Notes: generated from the letters alone by a model not told the origin. 64,000 nt of DNA from Lampris incognitus (GCF_029633865.1 NC_079222.1:34247934-34311933), one strand, 5' to 3'. Counted from the first letter of the stretch, positions 22,373 to 33,977 are shown. A program made the numbers and translations.

Positions 22373-23279
22373 GTACGTGACCGCGTTGTTCGCCATCCCC
22401 GAACCCAGAAACGGACCCAAGCTGCAGTTTTCAAGTTGCTGAGCCTTCTCTTCTCACATGCTAGCTCTTTATGGGGTAGGCTGCAGAGGTTTCTTTAAGG
22501 CTCGAACGAGCTCCAAATTCAGCTGTTTTCTCTCTCCCCCCCCCCCATTAATTCCAGCTGTGCGCGGAGCTCAGCCCACTCGGAGAGGGGGGACTGGGTC
22601 AGACTGCTATGTTGGCAAGTCCGGGGCTGCTTTCCTGCGGTGCGTCGTCGTCCGACGTGATCCAGCGGTTGGTTGGTCGCTGAGCACGAGCAGCAGCAGC
22701 AGCAGCAGCAGCAGCCCCCCCCCCCGGTCCCGGTCCGTGTGCGGGTCTACCTACAGCGGCTCCCTGGCCGCTGCGCGTCAAACACGAGTCGAGCTATAGC
22801 CCCTTACTGTGGTAGACGTGTAGTCCGCAGCCCTGAGCTGATACGTGGGGGGCATTTGTCATGGTGCGGGAGTAATCAGAGGAGAATGCTGTGTGTTTTT
22901 TTTTTTGTTTTTTTTTACTGCGATTCTATTTTATTTGCTTAAGAAAAGAAAAGAAAAAAAGAAAAGAAAAAAGAAAAGAAGGATGGCATGCGGGCCAGGG
23001 CTGCGGTGTTTCTCCATTTCATTCACTGGCAGACTGAGTCATGCCCTGATTTCCTCCAGATGTGGCGAACTTTACTTTTCCTGACGTCGCAACGGCCGAA
23101 GATTTATGGTGTCATCCCTGTTCCCGAACTAGAGGTTGTTTTTTTTTGGGAGGGGGGGGGGTTAAAGCTGACGATGAATTAGCAGTCGTATGCTTCGGCG
23201 TGTCTCCGAAGCAGACTACTCAGAGGGGGGGGGGGGGGGAAACTTTGTGCCGTGAATTGTTTGCAGCATAATACGATCT

Positions 23280-24764
23280 TACCGTGCCGCCTCCCCCGTC
23301 CGCCCCCCTCTCCTGTATTAGGCTTTAACGGACCCACGCGAGGCTCCCCTTTCCTCCACTGTTTGTAAAAGAACCGCCGTTTAACAGTTAGTTAAGACGT
23401 AACACTTTAACTTAAATGGGTCACGAACTGCTGACTTTTTATTTTTTATTTTTTATTGTTTTTATTGGCTCGTTCTGCAGCTGCTGACACGAGCTTCCAC
23501 TGGGGGCAAAACCCGCTAGGACTCTGACACCACGGTAGTTACTGGACAACCAAGATCATGTGTGTTGTGAAAACGTAAGGGATTTCAAGGCCCCTCCGCC
23601 CATCAAATCCTGCCTTAAGAACTACCTAGGAGTGTGTGTGCATGAGTGTGTGTGTTATTGTGTGGTCGTGGTGGGGTTCTCGCACGCTGATCCTCCTTGC
23701 TTGTCTTATCTAACAGTCCTGATACTGGGAAGGTAATTGGTCCCGTGGAGAACAGAGCTCCAATGCATTTCGCGCACTGAAATCGAGACGGGATGAGTTT
23801 TAGATTACGGCCGTTTTCCTTTCCGGTCATATTTGTGTGTCTCGAGATGAGATGAGCACTGCCATGTAGACCTTGAGCTCACATGTATTTAAACGTCATA
23901 CAGGAAGTGTATCAGCACAACATAGAGGCTTTATTGTTTTAGTGCTGCAGGTCCTCCAGTGCAAAAGATATAATACTTGCAGATGTGATTATCACTAGTA
24001 ACAAACCAGCTGGATTTAGTGCACAACTTCTCTTTACACAGGCTTCTGCATAGACCTCAAGTTAAATATATATCTATTTGCATAATTTCATGCACTTGAT
24101 GACCACAAAGGTGTCATTTCTGTTGTCTTGTGCAGTATCACTGCTGTGGCTGCAGCTTAATATCCAACTCTGGGTACCGGTGTCCGGGACGTGGCCACGT
24201 CTTACACCGATACATTAAGCCGAGGGGTGTTTTTGACATCGGGTGCCTACTTCTCTGGGTGAAAGCGTCATAATTTACTTTATATATGCGTAAAAAACAT
24301 TAGTTTTACTCTGCCAAACAGCTTAGGTTATAGAAGATTTTTTTGTTTTTTGTTTTTGTATTTTAGGAAATCAGGGCCCCTCCGAAAACACCCATTTCCA
24401 AGTTTGAGTCGATCAGCTTTTCATCACGGGGTGTCGCGGGTGGCTAGCACAAGATTAACTTGGGTTGATTGCTCAACCTTTGCCCGCTTCCAACCTTTGG
24501 CCTCCCCTGCAGTAATTGCGAGCTCCTCACTGGTGGCTCAGGCAGTGTAGCATCCGGAACCGGTCCGTACGGTACGTCTCACGCAGAATACAACACCGAC
24601 GGTGTGACATGTTGGAGAGAGCAGAGGCCCTCCGGGATCAGCAGGTCCGGTGGCGTTTCCGTTCTGTAACCGCTCCAGCAGCGCGCGCACGTTGTTTCCG
24701 CTGGCCAGGTAGCAACCGAGATGTAGAGCTGAGTAGGACACTGCAGTTTGTGCTGATTTGAGTT
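23280..24764. other. intergenic or DAB2 intron 1, no recognisable feature
   Basis: I see no coding exon or familiar repeat here. The sequence is mixed-composition and single-copy in appearance. Confidence 0.5.
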
Positions 24765-24772
24765 GGTTAGGC

Positions 24773-25014
24773 CGGTGTTTCTCAACCCAGTCCTCAAGGA
24801 CCCCCTATCCTGCAGATTGTCTTTGCAACCCTGAATAGGTACCTGTTTATAGTTATTCAACCAATCAGCAATGAATGTCAAGAGTTTGCACATCTTGCAT
24901 AATTGAGTGCATTGAGATGATTGGTTGAGTAAGTACAAGCAGGGCTACTTATGCAGGGTTACAATGAAAATCTGCAGGATAGGGGGTCCTTGAGGACTGG
25001 TTTGAGAAACACTG
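24773..25014. mobile_element. hAT-type MITE with 8-bp target duplication
   Basis: Inverted ends CGGTGTTTCTCAACCCAGTC and GGTTTGAGAAACACTG, extending over about 45 bp (GTCCTCAAGGACCCCCTATC). GGTTAGGC flanks both sides (24765-24772 and 25015-25022). 242 bp, non-coding. Confidence 0.88.
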
Positions 25015-25486
25015 GGTTAGGCGGTACCCAAATAAAAGGACGTGGGCACTGCGCCATGGAAAAATGCCCCAGAAAGTTGAATCGGTGTCCACATGAACTG
25101 ATTCAACTTTCCTTACCTGGATTATCGAGGCTGCATCGAGAGGTGGAAAAAATGTGTTGCACGTTCAGCTTGACGAGCCAGTGAAGATGACGACCAATGA
25201 ATCACTGCACAGCAATGTGAGGAAGACTTTCTGTTTTCACACGGTGCTCTGCAGCGTCCATGGTCAGCTCTTCTGTGCGTGGTTTGCAGAGGTGGACATG
25301 AGCTGGGTGTAACATGGAGACAGTACGCATTGTTGTGATTATAATGCTAACATGAAAATGGCGCACATAACAGTTTTGTAAAGTGCAAATGCTAGCCCAC
25401 ATTAGCAGCAGCGCCCCTCTCTGGGTCACAGTATCTGGGACAGCTTCGTTGGTTTAACGTGATGATGAGATCAGGATACGAGTGCC

Positions 25487-25915
25487 TCGGGGCGTCCGCG
25501 CGGCGTGGCGTTCTATTCCATTGCACACCCACACGGGGATCGCCGGTTCGAATCCCCGTGCTAGCTTCGGCTTGGTCGGCGTCTGTACAGACACAGTTGC
25601 CCGTGTCGGCGGGTGGGAAGCCGGATGTGGTCCTGGTCACTGCACTAGCGCCCCCTCCTCTGGTCGGTAGGGGTGCTTGTTCGGGGGGGGGGAGATAGCG
25701 TGATTCTCCCACGCGCTACGCCCCCCTGGTAAAACTCCTCACTCTCAGGTGAAAAGAAGCGGCTGGTGACTCCAAATGCATCGGAGGAGGCATGTGGTAG
25801 TCTGCAGCCCTCCCCGGATCGCCAGAGGGTGTTGGAGCAGCGACCGGGACGGCTCGGAAGAGTGGGGCAATTGCCCAAGAACAATTGGGAGGGGGTGGAA
25901 AAAGGGGGGGGAGGA
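25487..25915 (+). mobile_element. SINE family 1, full length
   Basis: Starts GGGGCGTCCGCGCGGCGTGG, B box GGTTCGAATCCCCGTG, complete body and tail ending AATTGGGAGGGGGTGGAAAA. Confidence 0.9.
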
Positions 25916-26426
25916 GAACATGAGCGCTTCTCCTAGGTCATCCACTAAGCTGTGCTATAATAACTCCAACTACCCCTCACAGATTTGCTGCCTAAATAAA
26001 CGGAGCTGTGTGGCGGGATCCTCCCTGCGGACGGTACATCTGCGGTGAAGACTGTGTGGGGTCCTCATCTCCATCTTCGTCCTCTGAGGGGCTGCGCAGT
26101 CGACGAGGCAAGTGTGGAACGTGGAAAGTCTCTGCAGCATGATGGTTTTTTGTTGTTTTCTTGTTGTTTTGTGTGTCTCCGTCCTCGTCAAGAACATGCC
26201 TCACTTGGCTTTTTACGTGGGTGTGAATTCTCACTGAGGATCGTTAAAAAGGAAATGATTTACAACGCACACAAACCCATTGTGTTGCTGTTTACAACAC
26301 ATTTCAACTTTGAGGGTTTATGATAATGGCGTCTTTAAAAAGGGAAATGCTGTTTCCTGCGGCGCAGACTGTGCACGAGCGCCTTATCCCTCCCCTGATT
26401 CCACGTGCTCCCACACACCATGACCC

Positions 26427-26866
26427 GTCTCACTCCACTACCTATTAAATAACCTGTCTCACTCCACTGTCAAATAACCTGTCTCACTCCACTACCAATC
26501 AAATAACCTGTCTCACTCCACTGTCAAATAACCTGTCTCACTCCACTATCTATCAAATAACCTGTCTCACTCCACTACCTATCAAATAACCTGTCTCACT
26601 CCACTACCAATCAAATAACCTGTCTCACTCCACTGTCAAATAACCTGTCTCACTCCACTGTCAAATAACCTGTCTCACTCCACTGTCTATCAAATAACCC
26701 GTCTCACTCCACTACCTATCAAATGACCTGTCTCACTCCACTATCTATCAAATAACCCGTCTGACTCAACTATCTATCAGATAACCTGTCTCACTTCACT
26801 ATCTATCAAATAACCTGTCTCACTCCACTACCTATCAAATAACCCGTCTCACTCCACCATCTAGAC
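26427..26866. repeat. 29/25-bp minisatellite, about 16 copies
   Basis: The unit is AAATAACCTGTCTCACTCCA plus CTACCTATC (29 bp) or CTGTC (25 bp), the two lengths interspersed. It ends about 130 bp before the DAB2 start codon. Confidence 0.95.
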
Positions 26867-26995
26867 AGCTAGCTAGACGAGGATGTGTAAGTGCTGAGCC
26901 AGTCTGCTGAGTCGACCTCCCTGCCCCTGCAACGCGGAGCTGCTGTCTGGTTCGCCTCTGTCTGTCTACTCGTCCGGAGAGGTTCGTCCCGCATC

Positions 26996-27143
26996 ATGTC
27001 AACACAAGTGGAGAACAGCGTGCCTGTCCCTGCTGATGACCCCCAGAAAGCCCCCACTTCTCCGACGTCCGCCTCCACCAGCCCTCCCACCTCTCCCACC
27101 ACAGCCACATCTAAGACCCCCTTCAGGAAAGAGAAGAAAAAAG
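26996..27143 (+). CDS. dab2: DAB2 exon 2: N-terminus
   Basis: Encodes [15 protein letters not shown], a Ser/Thr/Pro-rich stretch, and a basic FRKEKKK run that precedes the PTB domain. Donor GTTCAC is weak; phase 1 out. The 5' untranslated part and its acceptor are not certain. Confidence 0.9.
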
Positions 27144-29011
27144 GTTCACGATGCGAGACGCAGTTATTGTGTTACTGAAACTTGTGCGCCTTGGGTTGAA
27201 GACTGTGGACTTGCTAAACCTCTTTCAGGAGTTTGCAAATATCTGAAGGTGGGAGGCCATCTTGTAAGTACTGGGCTGCTCTTGGGACCAAACAGAGCCG
27301 TTGTATTAGCTTTGATTTATTTGGTTAGCTGTAGCTGTGTTTGTGCTGCTGTGCTAATGTAACAACCACGGACGCCTAGACTCGCTAGCCCTTGGCTAAC
27401 AGGTTGGACCCTTTAGTTGACTGGTTAGCGCGGTCGCCCGTGGGCCGGGCTATCTGGGTTCGATTCCCGGCTGCCCCCTGAATTCGCTACACTGACATAG
27501 CACAGCATGCACTTGGTCCTGAGATTGTCCCGGCACTTGCAAATGGTTTTCCAACTTCTAGATGGAAGCAAGCTCACGAAAGTGGTAGAAGGTTTAGTTG
27601 CCTTTCAACTTTAATAGAAATATATATTTATTTCATTATCATCTGGTATGCAACAGCAAACACTTGGTCATAGTTTTTTTCTTCTCTCTCTAGTTCCAGA
27701 GAAGACGGATGAATACCTGCTGGCCAGGTTTCAAGGAGACGGTGTGAGGTACAAGGCCAAGCTCATTGGTATAGATGATGTCCCAGAAGCAAGAGGAGAC
27801 AAGATGAGCCAGGACTCCATGATGAAACTAAAGGTGCTTCATTTAGGTCTGGCTCTGTGCCATGCTGGAAACAAGAGACATCCAAACAGAGAAGTGATGG
27901 ATGATGTTCTTGAATCTCTTGTTTCACTCTTCCTTGATCGCACACAAAAATAATCAAGATATTGAATGGTGCAAAGTCATTAATTATTGTCTTTTGTTTT
28001 TGTTTTTTTTTGTTTTTCAGGGCATGGCTGTAGCAGCAAGATCCCAAGGTAAACACAAACAGAGGATCTGGGTCAACATTTCCCTGTCAGGCATCAAGAT
28101 TATTGATGAGAAATCAGGAGTGAGTTCCGCCATTTATTCTCTAGCGTAAATAAAGCTGTAAAGTATATTGTGTATACGTTTTTAAGTCAACTTTTCCCCC
28201 TGAAGACATTCGACAAGGTAAGGCGTATTGACGGACTTATTAATATAGACACATTCGCCTTTTGGAAGATGGCGGCGTGAATTCACATTTGCAGCGGCCT
28301 CACCCAGTACTGGTGTGGAAAGTTGGCGGTGCAAACTTACGTTTGCTGCGGCCTCACCCAGTACCGTCCATGCAGTGTCTTTGTCCACATCTGTCCACGC
28401 CTGTCCACGTCTTCGTTTGATGGCTGGGAGATCTGGCACTGGATCGGCTGGGAGAGCTTGGTCTGCTGCGTCCTGTGGGCCAGTGCTGCAGCTGAAGAGG
28501 AAACACTGAGGGTTGTCTGACAGGATGTGGAAGTGGGGCAGGCTAAGCTAACTGCTAGCTCATGCAGACCGGCAGTTCCGACAGTCACCCTGGCCTTCGT
28601 TCTCTCGGACAGTGATTTTTTTTTTTGCAGTGTGATATATGTTCTTGTAGTTTTAGATATGTGTTTTTGTTTTTGTGTTGCACTGCTGTGGGCTGGGGGA
28701 AACAATATTTCATTAAATAAAATAGTGTTCCTGATTCCTGATTCCTGATTTGTCTGCAGGTGATTGAACATGAACATGTGGTGAATAAGATCTCCTTCAT
28801 TGCTAGAGACGTGACAGATAACAGGGCGTTTGGTTATGTATGTGGAGCTGAAGGCCAGCATCAGTTCTTTGCCATTAAGACAGCACAACAGGTAACGTGC
28901 ACGTACATGCACACACACATTATACATACATACATACATACATACATACATACATACATACATACATACATACATACATACACATATATACATATATATG
29001 TATATAATCAT

Positions 29012-29056
<45 letters not shown>

Positions 29057-32000
29057 GAGACACATACATATATATATATATATATACATATATGTATATA
29101 ATCATACACACATAATGCTAAGCTAATGCTAAGTCTATGCATCTTTCTTTTTTCTCTAAACACGCACGTGCATACATTACATACCATGAATTAAAATCGA
29201 GTGGACATAATTTACATGTTTGCACTATTTTCTGTCATCGAATAGGCAGAACCAATGGTCATCGATTTAAAAGATCTATTCCATGTCATCTTCAACATGA
29301 GGAAGAAAGAGGCCGAGACCTCACAGAAGGTAACTAATGTCCCGGGTTTGCCAAGGAAGATAACGTGAATAAATTATAAATGTTACATGGGATCTTTCCA
29401 TTGAATAAGATTTTAAACAGTAACTTGCGGAGTGCGGACCGTATGAATACACCATTTGAATGTAGATTTGCCCCCCCCCCCTCCGTGCTGTTACACAGAA
29501 TCACATATTTGAAATCATGTTGCATTTAATGAATTAATGCTCCAGCAAAGGCAAAACAAAGAAATTCAATAAACGTCAACGTCTGTCTGCAGGGGGAAAA
29601 TTGCAGCGTTGCAGTGGAGGTAAGGACTTGCACATGGTCCACCTGGATTAGTCATGGCTGACTCGTGGTTTACCATGGCCGTTGTTTCACCCTCTCTTTT
29701 GACTTCCTGTTTCAGAATGGAAGTGACAATTTGCTGAGTCTTGACAGTAAAGAAACAACCGCTAAAGTAAGAGCGTCTCATCTTGCACAGACATAATTTG
29801 GTAACACTTTAGTATGGGGAACATAAAAAAAACTTAATTACTATTGAATTAGTAATGATCAAGATGTCACTTTAGTATGGGGAACATATTCTAAGTAACA
29901 AAAACTTAATTTAGAGTAATTTAACACTATGAACACTTGTAGTTTTGTGTTTTGTTATGTAAGAACAGACCATATTCATTAAGTGTTAGTAAGGGAGAAT
30001 AACTCTTCTTGTGGTACTACCACCTTATAAAGGCCATACTAAGCAAAGCATATTGAGATGGTACTACTAATAAGCAATACTTCTGAGGTTATAGAGGGAA
30101 AACTCATAGTTAATGGCTTACTGGTTGTATAATAAGGCCATGCAGAATAAGGCATTAATGAGTACATAATAATGACCAATTAAGAGCCAATATGTTGCTA
30201 ATTTGCATGCTAATAAGCACCTAATTAATGGTGACTACGTTCCCCATACTAAAGTGTTACCCATAATTTTAATCAGTTTTTTAAAACTTTACTGCCAGTC
30301 ATGTAAGGTTACAGGCAATTAACAATGCAAAACACAGTCACCTTGAGATTGGGCTTCACCTGACATACGTGCACGTGTAGATGACATAACACTATACATG
30401 GACAGAAAACACACACACACATACCTACATAAATTATGCACCAAAACAACACAGTACAATACAAGCTTCCCAGCTAAGGTAGCTAATAACTGGTGTCCAT
30501 CTCCTTATAAATTGGGCAATATAAGTTGTAGCTGGGCAGTCATGTGTTCCATCATGTTGGACTTTTTGTAACCATTGAGTCATGGTGTGGTCATTGTGTG
30601 AGTCATTGTTTTAATCAGTTTTAAGGATTTATTTTTTTTTTCTTCTAATGATTCATTTTGGTTAAATCTGTTTCCACCTCTTTCTGTTGCCCAGCAAGTA
30701 GAGCAATTTGACCTTTTCGGTGACATGTCGACTCCGCCAGACATCCATCATCCGACAGTAAGTGTGCTCCAGGAGAGCTGGGGTAATAGATTTTTCAGTT
30801 TCGATGAGGCATGTTTTGAATCATCATGCTCAGCAAATGTGTTGGCAATCACAGGACAGTTAACTGGTCTGGGCAGCAAGCTTTGAGCATACATTTGTAA
30901 TTATGAGTTAGTTTTATTGGTGATAAATGCACTTCGGCAACTGAAGTTCAAGCAGTACTGATAACAGCAGGTATGCCTTAGCATGATGATTTAAGGTCTT
31001 TCTGAAAAACATGACTCTACCGCGTAACTCCAGTTCTCTTGAAATCATCCCATATATGTGTCATCTCAAACTCAAATCTAGGAAGACACCGTTTTGTGTG
31101 TAACAATTCCGTTGTAGACTTGAATCTAAAGAAGCTTAAGAATTGAGTTTGTGATCCTCGTTTGCTGTTTCCAGCCCTGTTCATCAGTCTTGCTTGAAAT
31201 TGACACCCCTTTCCACCCCATGTCATTCATTTTACATTTTCTTAATAATCACTTATTTCCTCATCTCCTGATTTTTAAATCTGTCTCTTTGTTTTTTTCT
31301 CCCACTGTTATGTTAACCAGGGGTCTAACGATATTCTCTTGCTGGACTTGTCCGCAGAAGTTGACAGCAATCAGAATTGTATAAAGGGAAACCCATTTGT
31401 CTCATCCTGTTCCTGTAACCCCTGGGCATTTCCCCAAACAGAGAACCCCTTTTCCTCAACATTTGGCTTCTTTCCAACCCCAGACAGTGACCCTTTCAGA
31501 GATGACCCCCTTTCCAAATCAACTCCGCAGAAAGCATCCCATAATTCACAGATCTCCCCTACGGCCACTAATCAAAGCCCCGAGAGCACTGTGTCCACCG
31601 CTAGTAAGACAATGAATGGTGGTCTTAACGGAGACCATGACCACACCAGTCAGCAGATGAATGGGCTATCAAGTAAGACCGTAATCCTAGCCCTTAGTAA
31701 TGGTCAGTGGCCACTAGGGGGCAGGATTGCTCATGTGAACAAGATAACCATGGGGGAGGAAAACGAATTTGGATCAGTTCTTTCAATCCACAATCCTTTC
31801 CTAAACGAATCTATGAAAAACGGTCCCGATTTTAACGGACAGACATGTGACCCACAAGCCTCAGTGACTCATTGCAAGGACTCAGTTCTCATTAGCCCAC
31901 CTCCGCAGAACTCTAAGGCTGGACGAGGTCGAAGGAGTGCAAAGGTGAAACTCCATAGCATCACAGTTATGCTGCATGTCTTGTGCCTAAGTATGAGTAT

Positions 32001-33977
32001 TTATATGCACATGTCCCAAACTGTAATTGGTATCCTAACAGCTCCTTTTCAAAGTGGTTGGTTGTAAAGCGCTGTCTGAGGGCATATACCAACGTTTGTG
32101 TTTGGTTTCCATAGGATACATGACCTGTAACTTGTGAATGTAGCTAAAGGCTTCTTGTGAATTCATCCAGTCTCTAACTATCTCTAATGTTGATTCACTT
32201 CTAACTGCTTGCACTGGTGGTTGCATGATTCTCTAACTGGCTTGATGTAGGACAATTTGACTGGCCTGCTCCGCAATGAACTGTATTGCCTTTGTCATCT
32301 CTGCTCATAAACTATGTTATAACATTCATGCTTCGGTGAATAAAGAGGTGGTAAGTGATGTTTGCATCTTAATCAGCATTGAAATAAATTATATTCTGAT
32401 GTACATTATCATGATAAATCTCTATTACAATTTGCAATGTAGTGTGCAGATTATCCTCATGCCTTTTTGTAGCAGGGAGTAATCTTTTTTTCTTCATATT
32501 TTTGTTTTATTATTTTCATAAATAGTCTACAACCAATGATCTGTTCGGGGCAGACCTGTTTGCTGCTCCAGGCCAGAATGAAGGATTATCTGATCCAGCT
32601 GAACTGTTTACCAATACACCTGCTTGCTCTACTGCCTCCTCCATAGCTGCTCTGGGTAATAATAGTTAACCTAAAAATAAATCTAACCTACTTATCTTCA
32701 TTCTCATATACGATATCTATACAAAGAGTTTATTCAAATATTCAGATTCAGTCCAAAGGGGATTGAAAATATTTGTCCAAACATAATTTGCTTTTGGATT
32801 TCATTGCCTTTCCACTCTCTTCTTCAGATAATCTCCACCTAGGTTCCCAGACTACCTCCACAGTCTCTGGTTCAGGCATGTGGGGAACCCCTGCCCCTGT
32901 AAACCCATTGTTCTCGCTGCCAGGAGGCATCAGCCGAATGCCACTCCCGGGTGCTCAGCCCCCTTTTCCCCAGCCATCTGCATTTGGCGCCCTGCCTATA
33001 CCACCACCAGCATGGAATCAGCAGGTGCCATCTCAGTTTGGTGTACCATCAGTCTCCCAGGCCTGGGGTGTGACTCCACAGACCGGGCCAGTTGGAACTC
33101 CAGGCTGGGGTCAACCCCTCATGGCCAACCCTTTCCAATCTGGCCAGTTTCCCGTAATGGGTGACCAGCAGGGTCCTCCAAGACCTCCTCCCAGGCCACC
33201 TGTGAAAGAGGCCCCTCAAAAGGTAGAGAACAATGCTTTTACTGCTCTGGACCCCCTTGGGGAGAAGGCGAAGAAGACTGGAAAGGACATGTTCAAAGAC
33301 TTCCAGATTGCCAAGCCCCCTGCCATACCAGCAAGAAAAGGGGAGCAAGGGACCAACCCTGCTTCAGTTGCCAGCAGCAACGGAGGAGGGGCATTCGACC
33401 AGTACTTTTCCAGTAAAGTGGGGTTGCCTCAGGAAGTGGCAGACCATGACGACTTTGACATCAATCAGATCTCTGCTGTTGCCAATGGTAAATTAACGAT
33501 TAGGCATTGCTGTACTTCCTGTCACACTTTTGGAAATCAGATGTGATACACAGTAAGTGTGAGATTTGTTAATATGAACTACCCCATGTCGTATGCTTAT
33601 TTAGAGGTTCCCAAACCGGCCCCTGCTCCTGCTGCTGTTCCTTCTCCAAGCCCTAACGCCGGCCTCTTAGATGCTGCCTTCTTCTGCACTCCTGTCACAA
33701 CCTCAGCTCCAGCCCCAGCACAAGGCCTGAACCAGAACATATTTGATGAGGCATTTGGGGCTCCAATTTCCAATCCATTTGAAACAAAACCCATTGCTAT
33801 GGTACATAGATCACTGCACAAGAAAGAATCACAAATTTATGTCTGGCATCTGCCCATCTACATAAACCTAATTTGTTTTCTCTCTTTTTTTTCATCTCAT
33901 GACAGAACACTCCTGTTGGACAGACTTCTGGCTCTGCAGATAATTTTGGAGACATTTTTGGAAATCCTTTTGCTTGA
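26996..33977 (+). CDS. dab2: DAB2, clathrin-associated endocytic adaptor (complete coding region)
   Basis: Thirteen coding exons (26996-27143, 27694-27833, 28021-28119, 28760-28891, 29246-29329, 29593-29619, 29716-29766, 30695-30757, 31321-31944, 32526-32655, 32828-33487, 33605-33801, 33906-33977) join to 2,427 nt, 808 codons plus stop; human is about 770. DAB2 is a cytosolic adaptor that binds NPxY tails of LDLR-family receptors and integrins through its PTB domain (about residues 50-200, from [13 protein letters not shown]) and recruits clathrin and AP-2. Visible motifs: clathrin box LLLDL (about 254-258), DSDPFRDDP for AP-2, NPF motifs (GNPF, ENPF, HNPF, ANPF, SNPF, and the terminal GNPFA), a proline-rich SH3 region (PPRPPPRPP), and the myosin VI segment [22 protein letters not shown]1 was considered; the central and C-terminal motifs fit DAB2. 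Start chosen for its N-terminal position and A at -3. Confidence 0.96.
27368..27490 (+). mobile_element. SINE family 2 in DAB2 intron 2
   Basis: Best-preserved copy: GCTAGCCCTTGGCTAACAGG, TTTAGTTGACTGGTTAGCGC, B box GGGTTCGATTCCCGG, end CCCCCTGAATTCGCTACAC. Confidence 0.75.
27694..27833 (+). CDS. dab2: DAB2 exon 3: PTB domain, first strand and helix
   Basis: [20 protein letters not shown] then [20 protein letters not shown]; near-identical to mammalian DAB2. Acceptor CTCTCTCTAG; the donor is AAG followed by GTGCTT. Confidence 0.96.
28021..28119 (+). CDS. dab2: DAB2 exon 4: PTB domain
   Basis: [20 protein letters not shown] then [13 protein letters not shown]. Acceptor TGTTTTTCAG, donor GTGAGT. 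Confidence 0.97.
28260..28757 (+). mobile_element. retroposon with (ATTCCTG)n tail, in DAB2 intron 4
   Basis: Ends TTCCTGATTCCTGATTCCTGA, the short-repeat 3' end seen in L2/CR1-type LINEs and their SINE partners. It contains TGCAGACCGGCAGTTCC, shared with copies at 38690-39022 (plus) and 54063-54840 (minus); a tail fragment is at 55880-56050 (minus). No RT frame is present. Confidence 0.65.
28760..28891 (+). CDS. dab2: DAB2 exon 5: PTB domain core
   Basis: [20 protein letters not shown] then [20 protein letters not shown]. Acceptor TTTGTCTGCAG, donor GTAACG. The retroposon ends immediately before the acceptor. Confidence 0.97.
28921..29111. repeat. (CATA)n, (CA)n and (TA)n microsatellites in DAB2 intron 5
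   Basis: CATA array 28926-28983, CA run about 29031-29056, TA-rich runs on both sides. TGTATATAATCATACACA recurs at both ends, suggesting a local duplication. Confidence 0.95.
29246..29329 (+). CDS. dab2: DAB2 exon 6: end of PTB domain
   Basis: [20 protein letters not shown] then KEAETSQK, the C-terminal PTB helix that packs on the peptide groove. Donor GTAACT. Confidence 0.95.
29593..29619 (+). CDS. dab2: DAB2 exon 7: 27-bp microexon
   Basis: GENCSVAVE between CTGTCTGCAG and GTAAGG. It preserves frame and leads into NGSDNLL, as AVENGS does in human DAB2. Confidence 0.8.
29716..29766 (+). CDS. dab2: DAB2 exon 8
   Basis: [17 protein letters not shown]; acceptor TTCCTGTTTCAG, donor GTAAGA. 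Linker after the PTB domain. Confidence 0.88.
29800..30261. mobile_element. hAT-type MITE in DAB2 intron 8, 8-bp target duplication
   Basis: Inverted ends GGTAACACTTTAGTATGGGG and its complement; CATAATTT on both sides (29792-29799 and 30262-30269). 462 bp, non-coding; the end motif is partly repeated in direct orientation at 29870-29890. It starts 33 bp after the exon 8 donor. Confidence 0.92.
30695..30757 (+). CDS. dab2: DAB2 exon 9
   Basis: [20 protein letters not shown] plus T; the [12 protein letters not shown] core is conserved in DAB2. Acceptor TTGCCCAG, donor GTAAGT. Confidence 0.95.
31321..31944 (+). CDS. dab2: DAB2 exon 10: large clathrin/AP-2 binding exon
   Basis: 208 codons from [15 protein letters not shown] to GRGRRSAK. 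Holds the clathrin box, DPF and three NPF motifs. In mammals the equivalent exon is skipped in the p67 isoform; phase 0 at both ends would allow this here. Confidence 0.96.
32526..32655 (+). CDS. dab2: DAB2 exon 11
   Basis: [20 protein letters not shown] onward; phase 0 in, phase 1 out. Acceptor TTTCATAAATAG, donor GTAATA. Confidence 0.92.
32828..33487 (+). CDS. dab2: DAB2 exon 12: proline-rich and myosin VI region
   Basis: 220 codons. Contains ANPFQSG, the [16 protein letters not shown]3 region, [31 protein letters not shown] and [19 protein letters not shown]. Acceptor CTCTTCTTCAG, donor GTAAAT. Confidence 0.96.
33605..33801 (+). CDS. dab2: DAB2 exon 13
   Basis: [20 protein letters not shown] to [20 protein letters not shown]. 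Acceptor TTATTTAG, donor GTACAT. Confidence 0.93.
33906..33977 (+). CDS. dab2: DAB2 exon 14: C-terminus and stop
   Basis: [20 protein letters not shown] then PFA and TGA. The terminal GNPFA matches mammalian DAB2 exactly. Confidence 0.96.
   Translation, partial: NTPVGQTSGSADNFGDIFGNPFA

Noticed and set aside
22458-22799. 113-codon frame near the candidate DAB2 exon 1
   Set aside because: Composition follows CpG and CAG-rich DNA; no known motif, and no evidence that DAB2 starts there.
26427-26866. CRISPR-like array
   Set aside because: Units follow each other without spacers and this is a vertebrate genome; it is a minisatellite.
28337-29089. 250-codon minus-strand frame across DAB2 exon 5
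   Set aside because: Antisense to a verified exon and built on CATA/CA microsatellites.
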